A DNA stretch of 64,000 nt from Schistosoma mansoni. Lineage: Eukaryota > Platyhelminthes > Trematoda > Strigeidida > Schistosomatidae. The position numbers and the translations under genes are program-made. The stretch spans positions 18,839,705-18,903,704 of the forward strand of contig NC_031497.1 in the NCBI RefSeq assembly GCF_000237925.1, in the 5' to 3' direction. The notes below the pieces were generated by a model. The model saw only the letters and a list, made by a program, of their open reading frames with translations. It did no database searches and was not told the DNA's origin. Positions within the stretch are counted from its first letter, which is position 1, and each line of letters opens with the position of its first letter. Below, piece by piece: positions 12,516-26,200 of this stretch.

Positions 12516-13569
12516 ATTAAAATTACTACAATCTCCACGGACCTCCATTCTGATTAGGAAAGCCTCAGTTACTTAAAAAGTAATTTGACGCTTGTTAATT
12601 TTTACAATTAACTATACCTTTTATACTGGAAAAGATGTTTTTTTCCTAAAAACAAAACCATTGATCACTTTACAACACTTAGCATAACTACTACTTGCCA
12701 TGAATATACTTGAAAAATAGTGTGACAATAAATCTTGGGACAGTTATTTAACTGTTCTAAACAAAACCACTAATCATTTAATGACAGATGCTGAACAAGA
12801 AACCATTCTATGTTAATCCGAAAGTATATCGTGTTACCATCAGCAATGCAAGTAGATAATAAACCTTCCTCTTACATAATCATGATCTGATATATTTAGG
12901 TATGGTCAATAGTTCTTGTTTACTTCCACCAAGGTTGTCTTTAGCTTAAAATTGACCGTATTTTGTTGACATATTATCCAATATACGTGCGAACAATTAG
13001 AAAGTTACATTGAATCACTCTAGTAACTATTCAAATCTCTATAAAGGATATGTAAAAAAACAATCAACTAGCCTCCCTATCGAATGTACGGCAATCGAAA
13101 AACTTAACCAATTGATTCTATTAGCTTGACACAGAAACTCAGGACCAATTTCTAAATTTTTACATTGGAACAATGATTTTTTTTGTTAAATAATCCATAC
13201 TCTCACCAGCTAATTAGTGACCTATGATTTTCAAACCCATTTGAAGTGCTGCCCCATTTTGGAAACAGAGTTTAATCAGCAACGTAATTTTAGTATATTC
13301 TTTCGTAATCCCATTATTGCATTTTTAAATTACCTACTAGGCTTTTTTGAAGATCATTGTACATATGAAGTTTTCACCACTGATGCTAAGAAATAACAAA
13401 TCTATTGACTTATATATGTATTACTTTGTTTTATCAAAGGTTTAATTATATATACTGAAAATACACGAACAATGTAAATGTTCATTGTCAACTATTTAAT
13501 GGATCGTTTAAACAGAATACTAAATTTCAGTATACAAGAAATCTATTTTTCATGGTTTACATCATGGAT

Positions 13570-13692
13570 GAATTTTTGGCTGCATAACTTCTGAAAAATA
13601 TAAAGCACTGTAGAATTGTTTCAGACTCCTGAGCAGTACACATCCATGACTTTACTAAGGATCAAACCTAGGTTTTTCAGGTTGTCAAAATC
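13570..13692 (-). repeat. Hammerhead-SINE remnant
   Basis: Plus view: GTTTCAGACTCCTGAGCAGT, ACACATCCATGAC and GGATCAAACCTAGG. Minus strand ribozyme half and B box are recognisable. Confidence 0.45.
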
Positions 13693-14069
13693 CCATATAA
13701 GATAGAAAGTGTTTTATCCTATTGTACACAATAGGTATCTGTGAATATTTAATTAAATTCTTCATAAGTTTACTCTTAACTTATTAACTTGTACAATTTC
13801 AAAATCGAATACACTACGTTAATTAGCTTAAGTTATTTATAGCGTGTATACATATTTATAGGATAACCAGTTATGTGTACGAATGATTACTATAACAATA
13901 ATCCATGAATTGTATTTAAATTAGCTGGAATAATCTATTATAGGATTTCAAGTTATTGATCAGAGGTATTCTGGTAGCCTTGAGATTATAAAGTCCCTTC
14001 TAGGTTGAGATCAGCTTGGGAATAAGTGAGTGTATATATGTGTTGGGTAGTTCAAGTTAGTCGATAGGA

Positions 14070-14215
14070 AACCCTGGAATTAGGTTCAATGCTAGTTAAC
14101 AATCTTCAGAGAGAGATGTTTCTACAATTTTCGTAGAATTAATAGCCCATAATGGATTCAGATCCACGTTACTCAGCTTCACAGTTGGTGATATCACCAC
14201 TGATCTATTCAGGTA
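14070..14215 (-). repeat. Second-subfamily SINE remnant
   Basis: AGTCGATAGGAAACCCTGG, then CAGCTTCACAGTTGGTGATA match tail and head blocks of the 9640 copy in reverse order and complement. No ribozyme core. Confidence 0.5.
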
Positions 14216-14280
14216 ACGACTGATGAATAATTAATTATATGATGTTATTAAAAATCCAAACAACTGAACATAGAACTTAC

Positions 14281-17200
14281 CATTGTTTCGATCCAGTTGA
14301 AATCCCAAATTTACTACTGTTTGTTGTATTATTATTTTTATAGGAAATATCATTTTTCATTTCAAGCTTTCTTGGCGGTTTACTCGGTGCATTCAACGAT
14401 CCATATTGACCAGAATTCGGAATTGTATTTGGTTTAGGCATTGTTGAAGGTTTTGCAGGCGGTAATTTAGATGTCAGTGGATTTTCACGTTCACGATGTA
14501 CAACTACATTCGAAGCCTGCGTTGTCATATTATGATGAGTAGATTTATTTGAATGAGACAAATCATGACTATTATTTGTTTTATTCATTTCGCTGAAAAA
14601 GTCTTTTCTTGTTTGTTCTTTAGATTGGAGCAGTCTTTCACGTTTATCACTTTTATCTTCAATGACCTCACGTTTAGCAAAACTTGGTCTTGAAGTAAAA
14701 CGTTTACTTGGTACACGACGAAAACTTGACGAAGTACCACTACTACCACAAATCTGTTGTCCACTTGATTTACCTGGTACTGGAGAAGATGGTTTTGGTG
14801 TGTTTGGTGACGATGTAGCACTACTGACAACAGTGGTATTGGCCTTTTTACGTTTACGAAAACTACTACTTCCAAACATATTTAAATTATGCAATTGATA
14901 TTCCGTATGAAATGATGGATGAAAACGTGATCTTAATCGAAATAATTGTTTCTGTTTCGGTTCCGCCGGGACACGATCAGTAAGACGAAAGAAGGCATGA
15001 TGTTCTACGGCACTTTTCCACAAAATTTTACACGTTTTATTATCCGGTAAAACAAAACAAAATGCATGTTCTGTGATTTTATGCTAAATATTTTTTATAT
15101 GAAAAGAAAAATTAAATTATACAACAAAGATAATCATTTTTTTTAAATAACTGAATTAACGAACATCAAGTGATCTGAGTTAAAGGGATTATTATAATCA
15201 TGAAGACAATGAATGTCAATGAATGATAAACGACAGTTATTAACCATATTTAACGTTGGTCATGATTTGAATGATCTAACTAATGTAATCAGAAACTTTA
15301 TTTTCATTAGTCCTTGCTGGTATATGTACGTCCTGTGTGGGTTGTCACGAGATAGTCATTTTGTCACTGATTTTTTTGAGAATAAATTGATTGTGTTTAG
15401 CATCGGAATTCAAGATGCATGTATACTAAAAAAGACTGATCAGAATTCTGTCCTAGATGTAATTAAAGGAATAATTCAAACCTTTTCTAATAATCATATG
15501 CGTTAAAGAGATTAGTGACTATCTAGAACTAGTAACTTAATGGATAATGCGTTTCACTTTGAGAGTAAAGGTACTGGGGTGGAGTTCTAGCGTGAAATTA
15601 ACATTAAGATATGGGTAGTTCTGGCCGATAAGTTTCGAATAGGACGAAACGTGCTAATCACAAACTATCTGCTTTAGAATGTATCTATTACTTGTTAACC
15701 TGATTGGTTTATTTTTCTCTATTAAACAGTACTGAGAACTGTTATGTCTGTATGACCTGATTAATATATCATGTGATACGATCGCCAATGAGAACATCAA
15801 CTTACTGACCAGGTCAATGATGCATAAACAAGTAAGAGCTATCCATAGTCAATCCTGAGCTTTTATCGGTCCATCGAGATAGAAGCCTCTCTCCTAACCC
15901 AGCCGGATCAGTCAAGAACCTCAATATTAGCATCCGCGACACGAATAATATATTTCAGACATACTGGGTTTATATACAAACAAACCAGACCTCCACACAC
16001 CATAAAATAGAAAATAACACCTACACAAGATCAGGCCGAAAAGTGACTGTGGTTGTGAGAGACTGTTACTAATAAATTGGGAATATCTTAATAAAAGTGA
16101 ATCGCAAGACAATTGTCAGTAGGTCAAATAGAAGCTTATAATAAAAGGAATGTGAACATACATATAATATAGTCACTTAATAGTTATATAATAAAAATAT
16201 ATATAATAATAGTCCACAAGTAGATCGTAGCGGTTACTACTCAGCTATTCTTCGTCCGGATATAACAAGAAGTGTGTAGGTTTCGAATAATGAAGCACTG
16301 AATAGTCTCAACTCTGTTGTTCAAAAGGTAATGTAGTCTCTGTAAAATATGAAGTTCCTGGCTTTATTCTCTAACACGGTTAAGGCTTTCAACTGATTAG
16401 GGTTCTAAACCAGAATGAAACAAATGTTTTTTTTTTCTAGTTTTCATTAGCTATCTGGTAAAAGTCAGTCCATGATGTAAACTACTTTCGAACCTTGTAA
16501 ATAAATTTTATAGTAGTCAGTTCGATTATTCTGAAACAGACTTTCGCANNNNNNNNNNNNNNNNNNNNNNNNNNNNNNNNNNNNNNNNNNNNNNNNNNNN
16601 NNNNNNNNNNNNNNNNNNNNNNNNNNNNNNNNNNNNNNNNNNNNNNNNNNNNNNNNNNNNNNNNNNNNNNNNNNNNNNNNNNNNNNNNNNNNNNNNNNNN
16701 NNNNNNNNNNNNNNNNNNNNNNNNNNNNNNNNNNNNNNNNNNNNNNNNGACAGCCTCGTCTGACTCCGGTCCTCACTTGAAACGCATCTGTCACCTGTCC
16801 TCCATGCGCTACTTTGCACTGTAGTCCGTCGTATGAGTTTCAGATAATGTTGACAATCTTCTCAGGAACTCCATAGTGTCGAAGAACTTTCCATAATAAT
16901 TTTGAATAAATTGAACACTGGGTAGATTGTTATAAATAAATTAATATATTTGTAATATCCCAATGAGTAGAAAAATTATATTTTCTAACAATTCGTGACT
17001 CAGTGTAAGCCACTTCTACAGAGAATAAATAAATTTTATTTACAAAATCTAATTTTTCTACTCATTGGGATATTACAAATATATCAATTTATTTATAACT
17101 TTCCATAATGTTTTCCCATTCACACTGTCAAACGCTTTCTCATAGTCAATGAAGTTGATGTATACTGACAGGTTCCACTTAACTAATTGCTAAAAAATGA

Positions 17201-20200
17201 TCCGCTGTGTCGCAATTTGGTCTGTTCACGATTTGTCTTTACGGAATCCAGCCTCTTATTCTCAAAGTTGGGCGTCTGCTGCATCTTTCATCTGGTTCAG
17301 CAACGTTTCCTTGTACTGTCTTCTTGTTCTTCTTTTCTTGAATCTTGATCAGGTTTTCGATAGAGATCAATTTCTCATGATGAAGCTTCTTGAATCCCAG
17401 AACCTTCTGATACGTTGAAGTTGTTGCTTCTTTGACCCATTTCCAGTTATCCTCCATCGTAGTTTCATGATCTTTCTGTAGATCCTGCAAAGCTTGGAAC
17501 CTGTTGTTGAGAGTTATCTTGAATTCGTTGAGTTTGTTAGTATCTTGAAGGAAGGTTGTATTGAACTTTTGTAATGCTGTTCCTCAGTTGTCCAGTGTTT
17601 TTTAGCTTATGTGGTGATCTGAATAGTCTCAACTCTGTTGTTCAAAAGGTAATGTAGTCTCTGTAAAATATGAAGTTCCTGGCTTTATTCTCTAACACGG
17701 TTAAGGCTTTCAACTGATTAGGGTTCTAAACCAGAATGAAACAAATGTTTTTTTTTTCTAGTTTTCATTAGCTATCTGGTAAAAGTCAGTCCATGATGTA
17801 AACTACTTTCGAACCTTGTAAATAAATTTTATAGTAGTCAGTTCGATTATTCTGAAACAGACTTTCGCAGTCATATAAAAAATAGCTTCATGTAAAACAG
17901 AAGTTATCAGGTTTTCATAAAGTATGGTTTCTGTTGGGAATTGGAATTCAGGATACATGTTTTGTCCTATTCGAAACTTATCGGCTAGAAGTACCTATAT
18001 CTTCATGTTAATTTCGCACCAAAACTCTAACCCAGTACCTTTACCCTCAAACTGAAACGCGTTATCCATTAAGTTACTAGTTACAGATAGTCACTAATCT
18101 CTTTAACGCATATGATCATTAGAAAAGTTTTGAATTATCTCCTGTTTCATATTTAGGAGAGGACTTATATGGCAACCAAAATTAATCAAAATTACGCCAT
18201 CAGTATTAAATACGAGATAATGCAAACCCCTTCTTCTAGTATGGTTAATAAGACATATACTATGAATTTTATTTACAGTAAAAGAATTTTATATCAATCA
18301 TGATGACGAAGAGAACGTTGTTTGAATCAAAGCTATACTCCACGCTTGATATAAAGTCATATCAAGGCATTATCTTTTAAAAGAGTTATAACGCGAAACT
18401 GCTGTAGATTGATGAAGTATTATCATCAAGACATACCCGGATGAATTTCAAACTCAATGTTCAATCGTTTAGCTTGATGAACCTATAAATTACACCATGA
18501 TTTTCAACGAAATCATGAAACAGTTATTCTTAGCTATTTTATTTTTCTCCCTAGCCAGTCATGACGCATCAGTAAAATCATGGATCGATCATTGCTAGAC
18601 ATTGATATTAACGTTAGAGTTAGACATTCACACCATTGGATGTTGGCTCAATGGTCTAGAGTCCAAGTGTTCGCGCACAAGATCAAAGGTCTTAGGTTTG
18701 ATTCCCTTGTGCAGGATCGTAGATGCCCACTGTTAAGAAATCTCATACTGAAATTAAATGATCATCCACTGCTCAATGATAGTCTGACATTGATCGGTTC
18801 ATGATTTCACTGAAGCATCGTGATTAGTTAGCCAGGAAAATAAGACTGTTGAGAATAGATTTTTCTTTAAAATGAAGACTAGTTTAAATTTAGTTTTATC
18901 AATCAATAAAATATGACTTCATTTGCATGTTGTTTTCATCACGCTTCGTCTTTATTCAAATACCTATTTCTTATTGATTAACAGACAGTTTAGAATGCGT
19001 ATTTGCATGTACCATTCTATACGTACATACGTACATATATGTGTATATGTGCACATATATCTCTGTGTACATATATATGTATGTTACTAAGTGCATATTT
19101 GCTTGAGTGTAGGTGTTTATTAACTCATGATTAGTATTCTCATTCGATGTGTTTATCACATTATCTTAATTTATGCATGATTTCAATGATAATTTAATTC
19201 GTTTGATTGTTTTACATGTGGACATTCTGTTGCTTAGATACAGTTTGTGTAATGTAATGAGTACAGTTTTCATATAGTTATGTTTGTTATTTAAAAATTC
19301 CAAGTGTTAACATCACCATATTTTGTTGAAATCTTAATGGACAAGTGTAAAAGTATAAATTTTGAAAATCTGATATTGTGAGTCGATCAATAATTGATCA
19401 CAGTACATTCAAATAAAGGTATCCGGCTAATCTGTTGTAGTTGGAAACAAGAAGTACGCTGACCAATGACTGAGTAATAGCTAACCTGACCTGTCTACAA
19501 TTTATGGCCTATCGAATTTTACCAGTCACGTTTCAGTGTGACCACCAGACCAATATATGTTGATATCAGGTGGTTGGAAGTAGTCAATAGGACATGGATT
19601 TCACACTACTTGACACTCCTTTAAAGGTTCAGTGTAAAAGCCAACAGTGTGATGTTGATATTTTCAACTAATGAATCCTGGAATAGGCGAAAAGCACATC
19701 CTGGATTCAACTGATACTCTCTCTTAAAATTCAGTAAACTTGTAATCACAATGGACATTGGGGCATCCGTTGTGTTCATAAGAAAACTTTTATAAAATAT
19801 CATCCTAATTTTTCAGTTAACTCATCGTCATCATCGTGACTCTACACTTAATATAAGATCAATAAAGCAAAGAAATAGGCCGTACAAACATGTTCTGGAT
19901 GAAAAGCTTAAGTTGAACAATGTGAGTTTTTTTACAGCCTACAACGTTTTTATAAAATGTTGAATCTTAAGGCATACAGTAAGTTGGATGAGATTTTACG
20001 GATACCTTTAAAAGCTGTCTTGTCAACAATCTGATGTCTTATCGACACAATGTGGATGTATATGTCAAATATTTCTTCATAGTTCGAGTATTTCAAGAAA
20101 ACAAAGCTTACCCATGATCTTGCATAGAATGGAACTATACTCCTTTGTATATCAAGACAATCATGCTACCAATCAACTACCCATTTTGAATGTAACATTA

Positions 20201-23200
20201 TCCTATTCAAACTTTATTCAGTTATCGACATAAACGTGCGTACAACTGATATTATCAGTGAGCAAATATTTTATTCTCTAAATAGATGACCCCACAAAAC
20301 TTCAAGAGACCTATAACGACGTTATTGGCTAGTGAGCTCTAAGCAGTATTGAGTCAAACGAGTTAGGAATCACCATACATAAGACTGGACAAAAGAAATG
20401 TAACTCACACTTTGCTCATCTTTATCCACAACTAAAACTTTGAGTTTGTTCTTTTTCATTTCTAACTTTAAAATGTTTGGCCTAAATGACAAAAAAAGGA
20501 ACATGTGAATGGAAAAGAGAAAATGCACACTTGATGGCAATTTAAATAGTTCAGTTGAAAGTTTTTTAGAAATGAATGATTGATCCATCTTGTGGTAAAT
20601 CCAATGATTTGACTTCAGTGAACTGAATAGATACAACATCCAAGTAAATTTACTCTCTCTCTCTCTTCATTACTTTTTGTCTCTGGGATAGAAACTACTA
20701 GCAATTACAATAAAAATACTTTGACAAAATATGTAATTCAAGCTTAAACCAGTCTGAATTCAATTGACCATATATACATATACATGTTATTCTCAGTTTT
20801 TTAATATAAATTCTAAGTGCCCATGTTTTTCACAAAAGTATTCATTAAAACCCATCACCGGTTATACATTACAATACGATGAATACGGTCACTCAAGTCG
20901 TCCACTATAACATTTACACCTTTGCTACTTTTGAAACAACAACTCCATTATTTTTTACCAACAATTTAGCAATAACATCTAAATCAGAAGGGGTTTTGTG
21001 GAGATTTCAGTATTTTCATAGTTGAAAGCGTGAGTCAATTGAAGCTAGACCACTATGGAAAACCTGGAAGCACTGGATGGCCGTTTCGTCCTATTATGGG
21101 ACTCCTCAGCAGTGCACATCCACGTTCCCGCACCCACGAGACTCAAACACAGGACCTACCAGTCTCGCGCCAGAGCACTTAACCGATAGACCACTGAGCC
21201 GGCATCCAACGGTGTTAATGTCTAACTTCAACCATTCCAGGTTTTCCATGGTGGTCTAGCTTCAATTGACTCATGATTTCAACTATGAAAATAACATTTA
21301 AGATAATACAATTTAACAAACAAATCTAGACCAAAAGCTTATCCAAGTATATTCTCTTTTAAATAAGATATCAGATTCATAGACTGGAATCTTTCAAGAT
21401 CGTCTATCGACAATCAAACTCTAATCTTCTTAAATTTTCCGAAGCGATAGTCATCAAACGCCTTAATTCGTACTTGTGTCCAAAAAAGAGACAGTAATCA
21501 ATATTTCTTTACCATGGTGACAGTATACTCATTTTATTTCATCATTCTTGCAATTCTCTCTCTTAGTGCGATCATATCACTTCCTTCAAATTCATAAGTT
21601 CATTTCAACTGACTGATTTCAATTCAGGTTACTCTAAATGACCATAATTGTGTGTTCGTTAACTTCATTACATATTCAGATGTTGATTTTATTAAAATGA
21701 GAAAATATGGGATGGTAAGATGTGGATAATGTGAAAAGCTAATAATGAAAAAAATGATGAATGCGCGTTTACGTGTACCTTTATGTTATGAGTAATTACA
21801 ATTTAGCGCACAAATGTGTCTACTACTTAATACACATTAAACATTAACACCAATGGATGCTGCCTCAGTGGTCTAAGGGCTAAGTGTTCGTTCGCGGGAC
21901 CGAAGATCCTGAGTTCGACTCCGGATGGCAAGATTGTGAATGAGCACTGCTGAAGAATCTCATACTAAAACGAAGCGGCACTCCCATAATCCCAGGTTTT
22001 CAATTATAGTTTAACTCATATCGGTTCATGATTTCAATGAAATACTAAAGATATGTTAATTTGTTTAGTTATTTATTCACTGAAGAATTGTCTTACACTG
22101 AGCCACGAAATGTTACACGATTCAAATTTCTACTCATTGGTATATTGCAAATATATATCATTCCTTTTGTAATTGACAATCTACTCAATACTCAGTTTAT
22201 TTGAAATCGTCAAATCAAACATTGGTAACAATATCTATGTCGATCATTTTCTTTATCCGTAATTGAAAAGTTTGTTAAAACGTTAAAGTTTATGTAAGAT
22301 TATAAACTTTAAATGTATAGTTGCGATGTTAAAACATTAAAACAAATTTTTGTAGAAATAAAACTAAGTTAAACATCAACAGGTTGAATAGACATATGGT
22401 CCAAATTACCTGTTAATAAGCAGTTATCAAGATGTGGTTAGTGGTATTCAACTTTTTCTGTTCAGGGTGTTCTGACTAGCTCATATATACAGCTCTTCTG
22501 TATTCACTTTTTTATGCTACCCAGACCCTTTTTGAATTTTCTAACCTCTTCAAAGTAAATATTTTGTCTCATACACACGAACAAATGCAACTCAAATCAG
22601 TCAGTGTAGTAGAAGCCTGTGCATCAGCATGCCTCAACATACATAAAGGAAAAGGCAAGATCCTCAAATACAACACGGAGAACGCCAAAGCTAATCACAC
22701 TTGGTGGTGAAACCCTGGGAGATGTGGAATCTTTCACGTAGCTGGTCAGCAGCATCATCGATGAATGTGGACGGTTTGATGCAGACGTAAAGGTAAGGAT
22801 TGGCAAATTAAGGACAGTATTTCTACAACTGAAGGACGGGTGGAACTCAAAACAACTGTCTGCAAGCCAACATCAAAGTAAGAATCTTCAATATGAACGT
22901 CAAGACAGTCCTACTGTACGGATATGTTGATTACTTTTTCAAATTACCTTACATGAAATAAAATGCATTGCAATTTCGATTCAAGTAGATAGACTGATGC
23001 CAAAAATACAGGATTCGTTCGATGGAGTTCGATCGATGCTAAGGATTAGAACAGTGTTTATGTAATTACACAACTTAATCCTTTTTCTGTAAATTGCAAG
23101 CTTTTACCCCATTCCATCTACAATATTTCGGACATTTGATTACTGCTATTAGTTGTCACATAAACAATGTAGTTTAAAGCCGATAACATTACATTGTACT

Positions 23201-26200
23201 TGGTAAATAAACACCATCATCTAATGAGTTTTCATAGATAGCATGACACAGGTTGTTACTCGACAACTAACTAGTGTTTTGATATTGACTAGCAGTCATT
23301 TGATATTCACTACCTATTAAGGAACACTTACCAAGAGAATAAGCCAATTTTATTCTGTCCTTCATATACTAGAATACCGGTTGGGGTAAGTCCAAGCGAG
23401 TACAATTGATTATCTTTACCCTGTCAATTAATAAGATTTTATATGGAGTTATACAAATTGGGGGTGGGGAAAAAATAATCAAACAAAGAATATAAGTCAT
23501 TGTAAATAACAATAATCGGAATAATGATACAAGTAATGATGAAAATAGTTGAGTAAATCATACGTAAGAGTTGTCAAACTATGATTTTAGAGTAATTAAT
23601 ACAATCCAACTACTGGTGACCTTCAAGAGGTAATTCTTGAAGTTTTAATGAGAAGGTGAATTAGCCCGTCGGACATGAGATAAATATCACTCTTGGCAAT
23701 GGATGATGATCATGGAATATCGGGAACTGGCTCAGATTATAAATGTAAACCAGTAGATTTCAATTCAATAGTTTGATAGCTGAACATTCTCCACGAGGCC
23801 TATAGTCCGGCATTCAAATCATAATGAAATCATAGATACGCACTATTGGCCCCCACATGCCATGGTGCGGCCGAGAGTGAGGAGAGTACGCTCTCCATCT
23901 CGAAAAGCTCTCACATGGACACGCATATATAGCCTCTGCCAATGAAGTCCTACTCAATGCCTTCTCATGACACTGGTGTTGTTTACGAAAGTGAGAGGAC
24001 GAAAAGCGAATGTCCGGCACTTTAACCGTGTTGGTGGACACGAAAAGTCCATCTAGGGGAGTTGGAAAACACTGATTCCAAACCAATGGTACACATGGGC
24101 TCCAGTATCTTGAGGGAACAAATGGCGTATGAACCAACTGTTGGTCACCGGCTACCGTGGGACTGAATCTCCTCACGATGCTCCACTTCCTTGTGGGTTA
24201 GACCTTTAGGTCAAAGGCTCGGGGTGTGGCCCCCTAAGAAAACCACCTGCTTCCGTTTGGACACCCGGGCAGTATCTCAGCCCTCACACAAATAAATGAA
24301 ATGTGTGGCGCATATGTATCTGGTTCCCCTTTGTACCAATATGTATGTGTTTAAATAAATAAATACGCACTATTGAGGAGTCCCAGGTTATGGACGAAAA
24401 GCCATTCAGTGTTGAAATGACATGGTAAAAAAAGCTGATCTCGAGACAAACTGTATCCAGTTAATTTGTTCAACAGAATTCACTTTTCTTTAAAAGATGC
24501 GATCAAGGGAATATATTGTATGTCAGGTGCAGTAGATATATTTTGTTATTTTTACATGGATTGGTTAATAACAGAAATTTTGACTGCAAAACTTATCTTG
24601 AGTATGTTATCTAGTTCGTCAGTCAAATGTATCCTCATTATATCACTTTAAAATTTTAATGAGAAAGAAATGTATCAATTTCAAAATTCAAAAGAAAAAT
24701 GAAATTGAGGCTATTGAACAGCTTAATACAACATATAAAAACTAACCTTTACTGTATGCATTTCAACGCCATAATCTGGTAATAAGCAGACTTTTTCTAA
24801 ATAAATTGACTCACTAGCGGCTGGTGTTAAATTTCGACCACTGAATTTCGCAATACATCAATATCATTATGAGGAAAAGAGTAGGTAAAAGATTTGATCG
24901 AATTTATATTGATAATTGAACATTGATGATTAAAAAACAAGTGTAGATGCAAGCATGGAATCAGAAAATTTAACAATAGAGACAATTGTCACTAATCTGT
25001 CACAGAGTACTGATTATCGAGGTGGTCACTTAAATTAACCGCTGTCGGAATGTGTTAGTTCATTTTATGGATCTTTTTTTTCATTTTTCATCCCTAGTTG
25101 GCTCATGGATATATATATTACTGAAGAGTGTTTTTGTAGAACTTAAAACTAAGTGTTTCTTGTTTCTTAATTGTTGTCTGACCACAAATTTAATTAATAT
25201 GGAACTTCTCTCAGTTATATAAAAGCTTACCATGCATTCTAATGTCATATGAAAAACATTGTAAATTATTGTAAAGTATTTATTCTCATTGCTCACATGG
25301 ACCAGCCACTGCATAAGAAGGAGATTAGTCAATCAATTAGCATTCAATACACTTAAATAAACATACGTGACATTTATTAATAACCAGTGTAAACTGGAGA
25401 TCAGTGGTAACATCTCTGTCTGTGATACTAAGTGACTACGGTTTGAAACCACTAGGTATTTATCAGGTGAACCGATATCTTGATTATGCCACAAATAGGG
25501 CAATTCATCGAAAGCCGGATAAGTGTTTTTATACATGTGTTGAGAGTTCATCTGCAACCAACTGGAGTACATTCAAGCATACTAATTGATAATGTTCAAT
25601 ATCAGTAATATTTTGGAGACAGATAAAACGAATAATGCAAAGTTTAGAGCTGAAATCGATTTTACACTTAACACCACTGATTGGTCTTGGTTAAGTGACC
25701 ATTAAAAACCAAGAAAAACTGAATAGCTGTTTGATTATGGTATGAGACCCCTCAGTAATGCAAAGCCGAGACTAGTGGAGTCCAACCATTTCCAATATGA
25801 GACAGTTACTAATTAATGATAATGGCACACAGTTATGACTTATCGCGAATTGTTTATAACCAAACATGTAAACCATCGGTTGCTGGACTCAGTAGTTTAA
25901 AGGTCGAGTGCTCACCATGGTACCTGTATGTCATGAATGCGACCGTCAGTGAGTTTGTAGATGCGCACTGCTGAGAAATTCTATACAATAACAAAACACT
26001 GTTCAATGCTTCCTGGTTCTCCCTAATTCTTTAACTACGATCAACTAATGATATTAATTGCAAATATTCAACAATCTCAACAAACCTCCTCCTCCTTATA
26101 TGTCTATAAAAAATCTATTAGATGAGGAAAATAGAACTGTTGAAATACGTTTATCCCACTAAAATAGTTTTATACCTAAAAGTATTTCAACACCATTACT

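Larger units (their letters stand above)
4212..14280. other. Intergenic region and probable 3' part of the FERM gene
   Basis: Between two convergent genes. It must contain the missing last exon(s) of the FERM gene on the minus strand, but none could be recognised. Besides the repeats listed separately it is AT-rich and featureless. Confidence 0.5.

Noticed and set aside
14585-14898. Open frames overlapping the large FERM exon
   Set aside because: Other-frame shadows of a real exon supported by homology and phase.
16898-17096. MITE or DNA transposon, because of inverted ends
   Set aside because: The 13-bp duplication and similarity to the Penelope-type repeat elsewhere fit a retroelement dimer better.
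20404-20411. Stronger-looking donor GTGAGT at 20408 for FERM exon 8
   Set aside because: It would shift the frame of the following exon; the donor GTGTGA at 20410 keeps phase and yields the conserved [18 protein letters not shown].
21838-22040. tRNA gene
   Set aside because: Boxes A and B are present in many SINE heads here, but no copy forms a proper cloverleaf acceptor stem with an anticodon arm; they are tRNA-derived repeats.
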